Notes: generated from the sequence alone by a model not told the origin. Shown: positions 37,352-47,351, counted from the first letter of the stretch. The stretch is DNA of 64,000 nucleotides from Xanthomonas hyacinthi (GCF_009769165.1 NZ_CP043476.1:2363001-2427000); one strand, 5' to 3'. A program made the numbers and translations.

Positions 37352-40300
37352 TCAGGCGCCAAGGCGGTCGCGCAGCTTTGCCCGAAACATTTCCCAGGCG
37401 TGTTCAGCCGCCTGATAGGGTGGAATGCTTGCAGCCCCGGGTGGCCGGCGCACGCCTTGCCAGGCGCTTGCGTTGGCTTCCTGGTTGCGCACGAAGCTGG
37501 GCTGCTTGTGGCGCACGTCCTTGCCCCTGCCCTGTTCGGCTTGCAGTTTTTGCAGGACCTTGTACGCGGTGTGCGCCATTTTCTTGGCATCGGCACTGGC
37601 AGGCGTGTGCAACTGCACCTCGAAGGCCTGGCCGGCCTCGTCCATGTAGATCGCGTTGATGCCGCGATAAGGGTTGTCCTGCGACAGCGGCGCAGCAAAG
37701 GCATTTTTCACTCTGAGCAGCGTCATGCCGTCCTTGCGCAGCGCTTGCAATGCCATCTCGGACTGCGCCGCGAACACCTCTTCGGCGATGACGACTTCGT
37801 AGCGCAGCCCATCGAGGACATGCGCCGCTGCGCGGGCGCGATCCTCGACCTTCGGCCTTTTGCCTGCCGCCATCTCGATCTTGCTGCGGATCGACTTCCA
37901 GCTCTTGCCGTGATCGCCGACGTTCAGCCGCACGCGTGCTGCGCCGGCAGCCTGCTGCATCCGCTCCACCACCGTGCCGACGGCAGCAGTGATGGTCGGC
38001 TCGCGATCCAACGCAAACCGCTGCAGCTGTTTGGCCAGTTGCATGGACGGCGCCTCGTTGCCCGCAGCGCGCTGACTGTTGGTGCGCGGCGCATTCGCGA
38101 TGCGTGCCCGACGCGGCTGGGCATGCCCGAAGTAGCTGTAATCGCTGATCTGGTTGGCGCCTGGCGGCACAGGCACCTGCGCGCATCTTTCGCGCATGGC
38201 GTCGCTGCAGGACTGCAGCAGCTTGGGATCAGGCGCCTCGGCCAGGGTTTCGGCCTGGCTGCGCTTGTAATGGCCATGCAACTCCTGCTTCGCGAGCAGG
38301 CTTTGCGGCGTATGGAATTCCACCTGGAACAGCGGCAGCGCATCGGCCTCCTGACGAGGCAGTTGCAGATGCACGACGATGCCTTTGTAAGTCGTGCCGG
38401 ACACGAATGCGTTGCGTTGCCTCACCCGCCGGAACCCACGCGCTTCCATTTCGTCGACCATCTTGCGCACTGTGCGCACCAATTTCTCCGGTTCGCTGAC
38501 GATCGTGTAACGCAGCGCATTGCGCACCTGCTGCGCTGCTTCGTTCGCATCGATCCCGTCATTGCGCATGCGCGACAGGATGTAGGTTTGCAGCGAGCCT
38601 TGCGACCGCAACCGCTTCTCGGTCAATGCCGGTTGGCAGTCGTGCTTGAACGTCTCCAGCAGAGCTTCCATCAGGCGGCGCGTAGCCGGCTCTGCGCAGC
38701 GGGCCTTCGCCGCCAGTTGCCGCGCCTGCTCGGCCGCCTGCTCGCGCATTTTCGGGGTGATCGGCCTTAGCCACTGTCCACTCCTCGGCCACAGCCCCTT
38801 CTCCACCAGGTGCTCGCTGCAACGCTGCATGACCCGCGCGGCCAGCGTGGGAATGCCCTCAAGATCGTCCAGGACGGCGCGCGCTTCGAGCCTGCCGGCA
38901 ACGAGCCGCCGGCCCGCGCCTTTTGTATAGGGCACGCTTTGATAACCCGGCGCGCGGCACAGCAGGTTCTTGAGCGACTCGGCGCATTTGCTGAAAATCC
39001 CGGTGGCCGTATCGGACTTGTAAGAATCGGTGCCCACCTTGATGCCGATGCTGAGCAGGTTGTGCAGGCTCAGGAGCACGTCCTTCGACTCATAACCGAG
39101 CCGCGACTCAAGCTTGCGCCGGGGATAGAGATCGACCACCGCCTGCAGGCGTTCGCGCGTGCTGCCGGCGTGTTCGTAGGCCGTCGCCAGGCGCGGCAGG
39201 AGTTCGTGCATCGCCGCGGGCAATGCGAGTGGCTGTTCCTTGCCATCGCGCCATTGCGCCAGCAGATCCCTCAGCAGTTCCGCCATGTGCCGTGCAGGCG
39301 GGTACAACGCCCGCTCCACATCGGTTGCCGCCGCGTCGGCGCTGCGAGCGACTGCCACGGGGTCGGGGACGTCGGCCTCCAACAGTTTGCGCAGGTCCTT
39401 GCCCAGCGTGCTATCGGTGCCTTCATAGGTGCCGATGACGGCGCGCTCGGCCACCCATGTCTGTATTTCGGGCGTTTGCGCCAGCAGACTGACCTGCAGT
39501 CCGGTGAAGGCTTGAATCGCGCCTTTGTAGATCGCCAGGATCTGCGTCGTGCGGCTGGGATCGTAGGCGCCAGTATGTGGGTCGATGGCCGGCGTGTGCG
39601 TCTTGGGTGGCTTGAACGAGGGCTTGGGGTGCGCCTGCCGTTCCTGTTCGGCCTCGCGCACGTACTGGCTCAATGCCGGACGGCCGGCAAACAACTGCAC
39701 CGGGTCGCCATCGCAGTCGGCATCCAGGCGCTTGATGGTGTGCAGCGGCAGTGCCGCCAGCGACCCCGGGGCATACACTTCCGTGCCCACATACACACCC
39801 CGGCTTTCCACGTTGGTATCGCGCTCCACGGGCGCCTTTGCCTGCTGCCAGTCGCTATGCACCTTCACGTCCTTGGCCGGGCCGACCCGGTCGCAATCGG
39901 CATATTCGGCCGGCCACATCGCATCGGGGACCACGATGTCGATCCCTTTCAGGCCAAACCAGGGCTTGTCGGCTTCCGCCCTGGCTGGCGCAGGATCCTG
40001 CCGATCCAGGGCCTGCACCGCATCTTCCACGCCAACGTAGCTGTATTGAAGCGCCGCACACCGACCCAGGAATTGCGCGGTGGCGTCGCCGCCCGCTTCA
40101 GTGCCAATCCGCTCCGGCGCAAAAACCACCATGTTGGCCTGGTCGTAGGGCGACTTGCCGATCAGCAGATCCGCCCCGTCCCAATCCGCGCTCTTGGCCG
40201 CGGGCAGGTGCGCGCTATCGTCCGTCGCCGCCACCAAGATCGCGGTCTTGCCCTGCATCAGGCCGTTGACCGCGCAGCGGAACAGCGTTTCTCCGCGCGG

Positions 40301-43300
40301 CTCCTCCGACAAATCCGGCAATGTCCGCTGTAGCGATCGCACCGCCTCCTCCGCCACCGCATCGTTCGGCGCATAGTGCTGCAAGGCGCTCAACGACATG
40401 TGCGAGGCGCGGCTGTGGCCGATCGGGTCCAGCCTCTTTCCACCCTCCAGTCCCATTGCACGGCGATACGCCGGCATCCGCTCGGCCACGGAGGCCTTGA
40501 TGAAACCGCAGCCATCGTAGGGCTGCACCGCGACCGGGCGGCCGCTGCGGTCGCGCAATTTGAATGGGTGCGCGATCGCAGCGTCTGTGCGATCCGCAAT
40601 ATCCGGCATGAAGCACATCCGGAACTGGCCTTCCAGCACATGGTCTGCCGGCCCCAACCCCGGAATTCCTTGCGGCGGCGAGGGCTTCATGAGTCGCTGG
40701 AAATACCAGAAGCTTTCCTTGTTCGGAAACAGCTTGGCTAGCATCTGCACGAACGGGGCATCCGGCAGCATGTCGCAGACCCGGACCCCGACAAACTTGG
40801 GCTTGCGCCTGGTTTGTTGCGCGGCCTGGTCCTGCATGTCCTCGAATTGTGAGCGCCCCAGCTTCGCCGCACTGCCGCCGAACAGATTGAAGCAGTACGG
40901 TACGTTGTCGTGGGTCACGGTGCGTTCCAGTTGGAAAGCACTTGGCGGACTCTCCAGTTCCACCTCGATGACAGGCATGTTTCTGGTGAGCCGGGCCAGC
41001 ACCGTGTAGCGTTTGGACGCGTCTTCTTCCGCGCCACGGGCCACTGGTCGGCCAAAGCTGTCCACGCGCGGTGACGGTAGACAGACGCCTGCGCCGTCGT
41101 GCGGCACGCGCGGCGAGTGACGCCATTGGGCTGCCACTGCGTCCAGCCGGATCGGCGTTGGCGTCTGACCGGCCTGAGCCAGCTGATCCTCGATCTGCGC
41201 GGCATGGGCGTGAAGGTAGTGGTGGAGCGCGCCGGTGACCTCATCGGATTCGATGAGCGCCTGCACGGCCCAGCCCATTGCGCCGAGCTCTCCATCCAGC
41301 ACTGCGCCCGCCCGCGCGGCCACGCCCTTTAGCCAATCCTCCAGCGATGCGCGGCGGGCATCGGCCTTTTGCGGCGTCCCTCCCACGTGCCGCCAGCGCC
41401 ATTGGTGGGCGACCGTCACGTAGGTCTTGAGCGTCAGGTAAAGCGAGCGCCCCAGTTGGCGGCCGGCCCGCATCTCCTCCCCTGCGGCGTTTCGGCCCCC
41501 CGCGTCCTCCGCTTGCGCGCCGTGTGCCAGCGCGAGAGCGATTTTGCGTTCTACCAGCGGCTGTAGACGCTCCAGCAGTTCCAGCACCGACCGCCGATGA
41601 CGGCGTAGGCCGGGCTCCTTGCTGCGCAGAAACGGCAGCAAGCCGACGCACACACCACTCACCGTCTCCAGATTGCTGGTGCGCAGACCGGTCTGCAGAT
41701 GCAGCGCTTCGAGGCGCTGCAGTGCAGGCCTGGCCAGTGCAGCGAGGTCGTCGTACAGGCCGGTCTTGGCCAGCGCTTTGAGAACGACCGACAAGCTCAA
41801 GAACGAGAATTGCGTGAGCCGCTCGGGCGCCTGGATCAGATGCGCGGTCAGTTCATGCAAGCGACCCCGCATGAGCGCCTCCAGGGACTCGTCAGCGCCG
41901 TCCTCTGCCCACATCGCCGCCCGCGACAGCGCGTTGGCCAACTGCGCGAGATGGGCCTGGTCGAACATCGCGTACGCGTGGCCACCTGCGCCCAGGCTCT
42001 CCGCGATGGCCTGCATGTCCATCTGCGCCGTCTCCAAAGCCCCTGGGCGGCTGAGGCCATTGGCTAGCATCGCCAGGTACTGAGGCGATTCGGACCACGC
42101 GCCTGCTGCATCCGCTCTGTGTGCCACCTCCTGGCTTACCGCGAGCAGCCCGGCGTCCACGTCGTTGTTCGCAGCCGCTCTGCCCAAGCCACTGGCCAAA
42201 AAAGCCAAGTGCAACGAGCCGAAGCCGGGCAACCGGCCCGTTGCATCGGCCCGCCTGGCCACCTCCCGGCTTATTGCAAGCAGCCCGCTTGCGCCGGTGC
42301 CGTCTTCGGCCAGGCGGCCCAAAGCATTGGTCAATACTGACAGGCTCTGCGAGGTCAGACACGCCAGTCCGTCGCCTACAGCATCGCGCCGCGCCACCTC
42401 CTTGCTTATTTCCAGCAACCCGGAGCGGCAGTCGCGATCGCTGGTCATCTTGCTCAGGCCGCTGGCCAGCATCGCCAAATGCAAGTCCTCCGCCGCCCAC
42501 AAGCCGTCATCCATATAGCTCCGACGCAACGTCTGCCGACCCACGGCGGCCAAGCCGGCAGCTCCCGCATCGTCCTCAGCGACCTTGGCCAAATTGATCG
42601 CCGCCAGCGCCAGGCCTTGGCTGCTTAGGTCCGATAACCCGCGATGCAACCTCTCTCGCCGCGCAAATTCATGACTCACCGCAAGCAAACCAGCGCTATC
42701 GCCACTGTCCTCGACCACCTTGCCCAGACCGTTGGCCAGCATCGATAGCTGCTGGCCATCGATGTCTTCCATCCCCCCTGGCGCACGGTGGAACCTTTCT
42801 GCGACCTCGCGGCCGATGGCGCACAAGGCACGTACGTTCCATCGGTTCTTGGTCCCTTTGGCCAACCCATTTGCCAGCAGGGCCAGACCCGGGTTGCCGA
42901 AGTCAGACCAGCCACCGGGCAGGTCGGCCCGGCGCAGCACCTCTTCGCTGACCGCGCTCAATCCCGCCGGGCTGTTCCCCTCTTCCCCGACGGTGCTCAA
43001 CCCATTTGCCAACATTCCCAGTTCCTGGCTCTTGAACTCCCGGAGTCTCCCATGTGCCGCGTTGCGCCGTTCCAGCTCCCGGCCTATCGCAACCAGGCCA
43101 GCCATACCGTCCTTGTGACCGACGACCGCACTCAGCCCCTTGGCCAGCATCGCCAAGCACTGTGGAGACAGCCTGGAGAGCCCGTCAGGCGCATGCGCAC
43201 GCAGTACGACTTCACAACCTGCCTTGAGCAGCGCATCGCGCGCGTGCGGATCCTCGCTCGCTTTGGCCAGGCCGCCGACCAGCATCGACAGGTTGCGAGC

Positions 43301-44755
43301 ATCGTAGCCGGGCAATCCACCTTGAGCATCGGCACGTCGGCCTACTTCCCGGCCCACTGCAATCAGCCCGGACCTGCAATCGTTCTCGTCGAACGCTTTG
43401 GCCAAGCCATGAACCACCATCGATAACTGCTGATCGGTGTAATCCGCAAACCCGCCTCGCAGGCCATCCCTGCGCACCATCTCCCGGCCCAGCGCCATCA
43501 GCCCCTCTACGCTGTCCGAGCTCTGCGGTGCCTTGGAGAGCGCATTGGTCAGCATCGCGACGTCTTGCGGATTGAATGCCGGCAATCGGTCTGTCGCCGA
43601 CGACAGACGCACAGCGACCTCTCGGCCCATTTCCCCCAAGGCGGCGCCGCCATCTTCCACGGCGCCACGCAGAAGCGGCTGCGGCGCTGCCTGCGCTTCA
43701 ATCGTTTTGTCGAACAGATGCTCGAATCCGTTGGCCATCATCGCCAGCGTTCTTGCCTGCAACGCCGACAACCCAGCGCACATGCTGCGCACGACCACCG
43801 CCCTGCCGATCAAACCCAATGCCTCGCAGGATTTTGCGAATGCGTCGTCAGCGCTGTGCTGCAAGGCCTTGGACAGCCCATTGCAAAGCTGCGCCAGGTG
43901 ATGCGTCTGGAACTCGCGCAGTTGCGGTTCTTCCTGATAGGTCAGGCGTTCCTGCTTGGCCCCGCGGCCGACTTCGTCGGCGATCCGAGCGATGCCTTGC
44001 ACGCATTGCAGGCGAAGTGCGGCCTCGTCCGGCAGATTCTTCAGGTCGAGGCATTTGGCCAGCGCGTTGGCCAGGCTCGCCGCGCTTTGCGGATCGCACG
44101 GCGGGAGATGGCGCGCCTCGGCGAGGCCACGGCCGATCAGCCCAAGCGCCTGCCGATACGCATATCCCGGCTTCGGCAAACGCAGCTCCGGGGCCTGGCT
44201 GAAGGCGTTGGCCAGCAGAGAACACCCAATCCAATGAGCGTGGCGCCACTCGGGAGCATCGCTTCCCCGTGCGCACAGCTTCTCCGCGACCTCGCGGCAA
44301 GTCTGCCATTGCCGACTCTTCTTCGCCTGGTTCGCCCGGCGGCTGTCGCTGATCCAATCGATGGGCGCGGCCGAGGGAGAACCTTGTTCCCGCTCCGCGC
44401 GCTGATCCAGGCGGGGCCTCACGCGCCGTTCCAATGGCGCTGCTTCGTTGCGCGCTCTCCGCCGCACCTGTTCCGTCGCGTCCATCCGTCGCCGCTGCGG
44501 CGCACGGCCGTCCTCTTCCGGCGCAGCGGGAGCCTCCTCGCGCGGTCGACACCGGCGCAGCTCCCCGCGCTGCGGCAAGTGATCGATGGGCCCTTGCGGC
44601 CGACGCTGCCGCGACGTCCCTGCCGCCTGCGCGTCTTGTGTTCCGGATGGCGGCGCGAATCCGTCGGCCGATACGCCCCGCGCCGCGTCGTCACTCGCCG
44701 CAGCGACCCCCGAGTGCGAGGCCGTAGCGCCTGCAACCTTGCGGAATCCTGTCAT
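37352..44755 (-). CDS. xopAD: XopAD / Skwp-family type III secretion effector
   Basis: 2467 residues (somewhat shorter than relatives near 2900). The N-terminal ~130 residues are Ala/Ser/Gln/Arg-rich, typical of a secretion signal. Residues about 225-1035 hold some 17 Skwp repeats of ~45 residues (LxMLANGLSK ... GLxAxGREVxRR). A middle region (about 1250-1900) contains YDGCGF at 1413-1418 and DCDGD at 1680-1684, patterns like those of two-barrel RNA polymerases. The C-terminus has two RelA/SpoT-like segments: LRYTIV (2081) with FQVEFHT (2143), and GKSWKSI (2283) with FEVQLHT (2378). A perfect PIP box precedes the gene, so HrpG/HrpX control is expected. Family assignment is firm; biochemical activity is unknown. 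Start MTGFRKVAG is the only Met close to the promoter. Confidence 0.9.
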   Translation of the reverse strand: MTGFRKVAGATASHSGVAAASDDAARGVSADGFAPPSGTQDAQAAGTSRQRRPQGPIDHLPQRGELRRCRPREEAPAAPEEDGRAPQRRRMDATEQVRRRARNEAAPLERRVRPRLDQRAEREQGSPSAAPIDWISDSRRANQAKKSRQWQTCREVAEKLCARGSDAPEWRHAHWIGCSLLANAFSQAPELRLPKPGYAYRQALGLIGRGLAEARHLPPCDPQSAASLANALAKCLDLKNLPDEAALRLQCVQGIARIADEVGRGAKQERLTYQEEPQLREFQTHHLAQLCNGLSKALQHSADDAFAKSCEALGLIGRAVVVRSMCAGLSALQARTLAMMANGFEHLFDKTIEAQAAPQPLLRGAVEDGGAALGEMGREVAVRLSSATDRLPAFNPQDVAMLTNALSKAPQSSDSVEGLMALGREMVRRDGLRGGFADYTDQQLSMVVHGLAKAFDENDCRSGLIAVGREVGRRADAQGGLPGYDARNLSMLVGGLAKASEDPHARDALLKAGCEVVLRAHAPDGLSRLSPQCLAMLAKGLSAVVGHKDGMAGLVAIGRELERRNAAHGRLREFKSQELGMLANGLSTVGEEGNSPAGLSAVSEEVLRRADLPGGWSDFGNPGLALLANGLAKGTKNRWNVRALCAIGREVAERFHRAPGGMEDIDGQQLSMLANGLGKVVEDSGDSAGLLAVSHEFARRERLHRGLSDLSSQGLALAAINLAKVAEDDAGAAGLAAVGRQTLRRSYMDDGLWAAEDLHLAMLASGLSKMTSDRDCRSGLLEISKEVARRDAVGDGLACLTSQSLSVLTNALGRLAEDGTGASGLLAISREVARRADATGRLPGFGSLHLAFLASGLGRAAANNDVDAGLLAVSQEVAHRADAAGAWSESPQYLAMLANGLSRPGALETAQMDMQAIAESLGAGGHAYAMFDQAHLAQLANALSRAAMWAEDGADESLEALMRGRLHELTAHLIQAPERLTQFSFLSLSVVLKALAKTGLYDDLAALARPALQRLEALHLQTGLRTSNLETVSGVCVGLLPFLRSKEPGLRRHRRSVLELLERLQPLVERKIALALAHGAQAEDAGGRNAAGEEMRAGRQLGRSLYLTLKTYVTVAHQWRWRHVGGTPQKADARRASLEDWLKGVAARAGAVLDGELGAMGWAVQALIESDEVTGALHHYLHAHAAQIEDQLAQAGQTPTPIRLDAVAAQWRHSPRVPHDGAGVCLPSPRVDSFGRPVARGAEEDASKRYTVLARLTRNMPVIEVELESPPSAFQLERTVTHDNVPYCFNLFGGSAAKLGRSQFEDMQDQAAQQTRRKPKFVGVRVCDMLPDAPFVQMLAKLFPNKESFWYFQRLMKPSPPQGIPGLGPADHVLEGQFRMCFMPDIADRTDAAIAHPFKLRDRSGRPVAVQPYDGCGFIKASVAERMPAYRRAMGLEGGKRLDPIGHSRASHMSLSALQHYAPNDAVAEEAVRSLQRTLPDLSEEPRGETLFRCAVNGLMQGKTAILVAATDDSAHLPAAKSADWDGADLLIGKSPYDQANMVVFAPERIGTEAGGDATAQFLGRCAALQYSYVGVEDAVQALDRQDPAPARAEADKPWFGLKGIDIVVPDAMWPAEYADCDRVGPAKDVKVHSDWQQAKAPVERDTNVESRGVYVGTEVYAPGSLAALPLHTIKRLDADCDGDPVQLFAGRPALSQYVREAEQERQAHPKPSFKPPKTHTPAIDPHTGAYDPSRTTQILAIYKGAIQAFTGLQVSLLAQTPEIQTWVAERAVIGTYEGTDSTLGKDLRKLLEADVPDPVAVARSADAAATDVERALYPPARHMAELLRDLLAQWRDGKEQPLALPAAMHELLPRLATAYEHAGSTRERLQAVVDLYPRRKLESRLGYESKDVLLSLHNLLSIGIKVGTDSYKSDTATGIFSKCAESLKNLLCRAPGYQSVPYTKGAGRRLVAGRLEARAVLDDLEGIPTLAARVMQRCSEHLVEKGLWPRSGQWLRPITPKMREQAAEQARQLAAKARCAEPATRRLMEALLETFKHDCQPALTEKRLRSQGSLQTYILSRMRNDGIDANEAAQQVRNALRYTIVSEPEKLVRTVRKMVDEMEARGFRRVRQRNAFVSGTTYKGIVVHLQLPRQEADALPLFQVEFHTPQSLLAKQELHGHYKRSQAETLAEAPDPKLLQSCSDAMRERCAQVPVPPGANQISDYSYFGHAQPRRARIANAPRTNSQRAAGNEAPSMQLAKQLQRFALDREPTITAAVGTVVERMQQAAGAARVRLNVGDHGKSWKSIRSKIEMAAGKRPKVEDRARAAAHVLDGLRYEVVIAEEVFAAQSEMALQALRKDGMTLLRVKNAFAAPLSQDNPYRGINAIYMDEAGQAFEVQLHTPASADAKKMAHTAYKVLQKLQAEQGRGKDVRHKQPSFVRNQEANASAWQGVRRPPGAASIPPYQAAEHAWEMFRAKLRDRLGA

Positions 44756-44785
44756 TGGCACGCCTGCATGAAATTGTGTCGCGCA

Positions 44786-44847
44786 ATTATTGGGCAGGTC
44801 TTGGCCGGGGACTTTTAGCCTCGCGAAGGACGCGTTTGAAAACCGAA
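44786..44847 (-). promoter_or_regulatory. PIP box and -10 element of xopAD
   Basis: On the minus strand TTCGG (44847-44843), exactly 15 bases, then TTCGC (44827-44823) give a perfect TTCGB-N15-TTCGB plant-inducible-promoter box, the HrpX target. An AATAAT hexamer (44791-44786) starts 31 bases after it, the proper spacing for the -10 element. The ATG is 31 bases further on. The rest of the 314-base gap up to uvrD (44848-45069) is GC-rich and shows no gene. Confidence 0.85.
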
Positions 44848-45069
44848 CGGCAGCCGGCTGCCCCGCGGACGCGCGCTGCGGGTGCGGACCCGCGCGGCAC
44901 CTGCCGCCGGTGCCGCTGGCACTGCTGCCACCGGCGCTGGGCGCCGCAGGGCCGCGCTTGCGCGCACACGGTGCCGTGTCATCGCATCGCGCCAGCTCCG
45001 TCCTCCCGCTCTCCCTGCCCCAGGCACGCGCAAGCGCGGCGCGATCTGCTCGGGGATTGGTGACACGCC

Positions 45070-47271
45070 CTAGATCACCGTCAGATTCGCGTACGCCATC
45101 ACCAGCCACTTCGCGCCGACCTCGTCGAACTGCACCTGCACGCGCGCGTGCGCGCCGCTGCCTTCGTAGTCGATGACCACGCCGCCGCCGAACTTGGGAT
45201 GCTGCACGTTGGCGCCGAGCCGGATCGCCGGGGCTTCGATGGCGCTGTGGCCGAGGTTGCGCGGCGCGCCCAGCGAGGCGCTGCGCGAGACCTGCACCTT
45301 CGGCCGCACTTCGTGCAGCAGCTCGCGCGGGATCTCGCGCAGGAAGCGCGAGGGCACGTTGTAGTTGTCCTGGCCGTGGATGCGCCGCGACTCGGCATAG
45401 CTGAGCACCAGCTTGTGGCGCGCGCGGGTGATGCCGACGTAGGCCAGGCGCCGCTCTTCCTCCAGCCGGCCGCTCTCTTCCAGCGAGCGTGCGCTGGGGA
45501 ACAGGCCGTCTTCCATGCCGGCCAGGAACACCAGCGGGAACTCCAGGCCCTTGGCCGAATGCAGGGTCATCAGCTGCACGCCGTCCTCGCCGGCCTGGGC
45601 CTGGCCTTCGCCGGCCTCCAGCGAGGCGTAGGCCAGGAACGCGACCAGTTCGGTCATCGCCTGGCGGCCCTCGTCGGCGTCGGCGTCGTTGTCGGCGCGC
45701 ACGAAGCGCGAGGCGACCGAGACCAGTTCGTCCAGATTGTCGGTGCGCGATTCCGAATCCAGCCCGCCGCGGCTTTCCTTGCTCCAGTGCTCGCGCAGCG
45801 CCGAGCGCGCCAGCACCTGGTCGATCTGCTCGGGCAGCGGCAGACCGGCCACGTCGGTGGACAGCTGCTCGATCAGCCCCAGGAACTGCGCCAGCGCGTT
45901 GCGCGCGCGCGCGGCCAGGTCGCCGCCCTGCTGCGCGGCCTGTTGCGCGGCGGCCCACAGCGACAGCGACTGCGCGCGCGCCAGGCGCCGCACTTCGTCC
46001 AGGGTGCGGTCGCCGATGCCGCGCGTGGGCGTGTTCACCGCGCGCTCGAACGCCGCATCGTCGGCGCGGTTGGCGACCAGCCGCAGATAGGCCAGGGTGT
46101 CCTTGATTTCGGCGCGCTCGAAGAAGCGCATGCCGCCGTAGACGCGGTACGGCACCTGCTCGGCGAGCAGCGATTCTTCGAACGCGCGCGACTGCGCGTT
46201 GCTGCGGTAGAGCACCGCCGCCTCGCTGTAGCTGCCGCCGTCGCGCACCCACTGGCGCGCGCACTCGACCACGTAGCGCGCCTCGTCGATCTCGTTGTAG
46301 GCCGCGTACAGGTCGATCGGGTCGCCGTCGCCCGAATCGGTCCACAGCTGCTTGCCGATGCGGTCCGGGTTGTGCGCGATCACCGCGTTGGCGGCGTTGA
46401 GGATGTTGGCGCTGGAGCGGTAGTTCTGTTCCAGGCGGATGGTCTGCGCGTTCGGGAAATCCTTCAGGAAGCGCTGCACGTTCTCGACCTTGGCGCCGCG
46501 CCAGCCGTAGATCGCCTGGTCGTCGTCGCCGACCACGAACACGCGCCCGGTATCGCCGGCGAGCACGCGCACGAACGCGTACTGGATCGCGTTGGTGTCC
46601 TGGAACTCGTCGACCAGGATCTCGCCGAAGCGGCTGCGGTAATGCGCCAGCAATGCCGGATTGTCGCGCAGCAGCTCGTGCGCGCGCAGCAGCAGCTCGG
46701 CGAAATCGACCAGGCCGGCGCGGTCGCAGCGCTCCTGGTACAGCGCGTAGGCGCTGCGCAGGGTAGTCGTCCACTCGTCGCGCGGCTCGGGCTGGATGTG
46801 TTGCGCACGCCGGCCTTCGTCCTTCTGCTGGTTGATCCACCACACGATCTGCTTGGGCGGGAACTTGCCCTCGTCCAGTTCCAGCTGCTGCACCACGCGC
46901 TTGACCAGCCGCAGCTGGTCGTCCGAATCCAGCACCTGGAAGCTTTCCGGCAGCTTGGCGTCGGGCCAGTGCAGGCGCAGCAGGCGGTGCGCCAGGCCGT
47001 GGAAGGTGCCGATCCACATGCCGCGGCTGCCGTTGCGCAGCTGCAGGTCGGTGCGCTGGCGCATCTCGCCGGCGGCCTTGTTGGTGAAGGTGACCGCGAA
47101 GATGCCGTGCACCGGCACGCCATGGACTTCGTTGAGCCAGGCGATGCGGTGGGTGAGCACGCGCGTCTTGCCGGACCCGGCGCCGGCCAGGACCAGGTAA
47201 TGGCCGGACGGTGCGGAGACGGCCTCGCGCTGGGCGGGGTTCAGAGCATCGAGCAAATGGGAGACATCCAC
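45070..47271 (-). CDS. uvrD: DNA helicase II (UvrD)
   Basis: 733 residues of superfamily 1A. It begins MDVSHLLDALNPAQREAVSA like E. coli UvrD and has Walker A LAGAGSGKTRVL, motif Ia VTFTNKAAGEM, motif II LVDEFQDTN, motif III VVGDDDQAIYGWRGA, motif IV LEQNYRSS, motif V MTLHSAKGLEFP and motif VI YVGITRARHKL. The C-terminus includes the GANVQHPKFGGGVV tudor-like element. It unwinds DNA in mismatch and nucleotide-excision repair and removes stalled complexes. It follows the xopAD promoter region on the same strand. Confidence 0.97.
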   Translation of the reverse strand: MDVSHLLDALNPAQREAVSAPSGHYLVLAGAGSGKTRVLTHRIAWLNEVHGVPVHGIFAVTFTNKAAGEMRQRTDLQLRNGSRGMWIGTFHGLAHRLLRLHWPDAKLPESFQVLDSDDQLRLVKRVVQQLELDEGKFPPKQIVWWINQQKDEGRRAQHIQPEPRDEWTTTLRSAYALYQERCDRAGLVDFAELLLRAHELLRDNPALLAHYRSRFGEILVDEFQDTNAIQYAFVRVLAGDTGRVFVVGDDDQAIYGWRGAKVENVQRFLKDFPNAQTIRLEQNYRSSANILNAANAVIAHNPDRIGKQLWTDSGDGDPIDLYAAYNEIDEARYVVECARQWVRDGGSYSEAAVLYRSNAQSRAFEESLLAEQVPYRVYGGMRFFERAEIKDTLAYLRLVANRADDAAFERAVNTPTRGIGDRTLDEVRRLARAQSLSLWAAAQQAAQQGGDLAARARNALAQFLGLIEQLSTDVAGLPLPEQIDQVLARSALREHWSKESRGGLDSESRTDNLDELVSVASRFVRADNDADADEGRQAMTELVAFLAYASLEAGEGQAQAGEDGVQLMTLHSAKGLEFPLVFLAGMEDGLFPSARSLEESGRLEEERRLAYVGITRARHKLVLSYAESRRIHGQDNYNVPSRFLREIPRELLHEVRPKVQVSRSASLGAPRNLGHSAIEAPAIRLGANVQHPKFGGGVVIDYEGSGAHARVQVQFDEVGAKWLVMAYANLTVI

Positions 47272-47351
47272 CCGGACATTTTACCGGTTGCGGCGGCGCA
47301 TCGGCTGCGACCGGGGCGGCGCCGACGCGAAAGGCAGCGATTGCGCCATGT

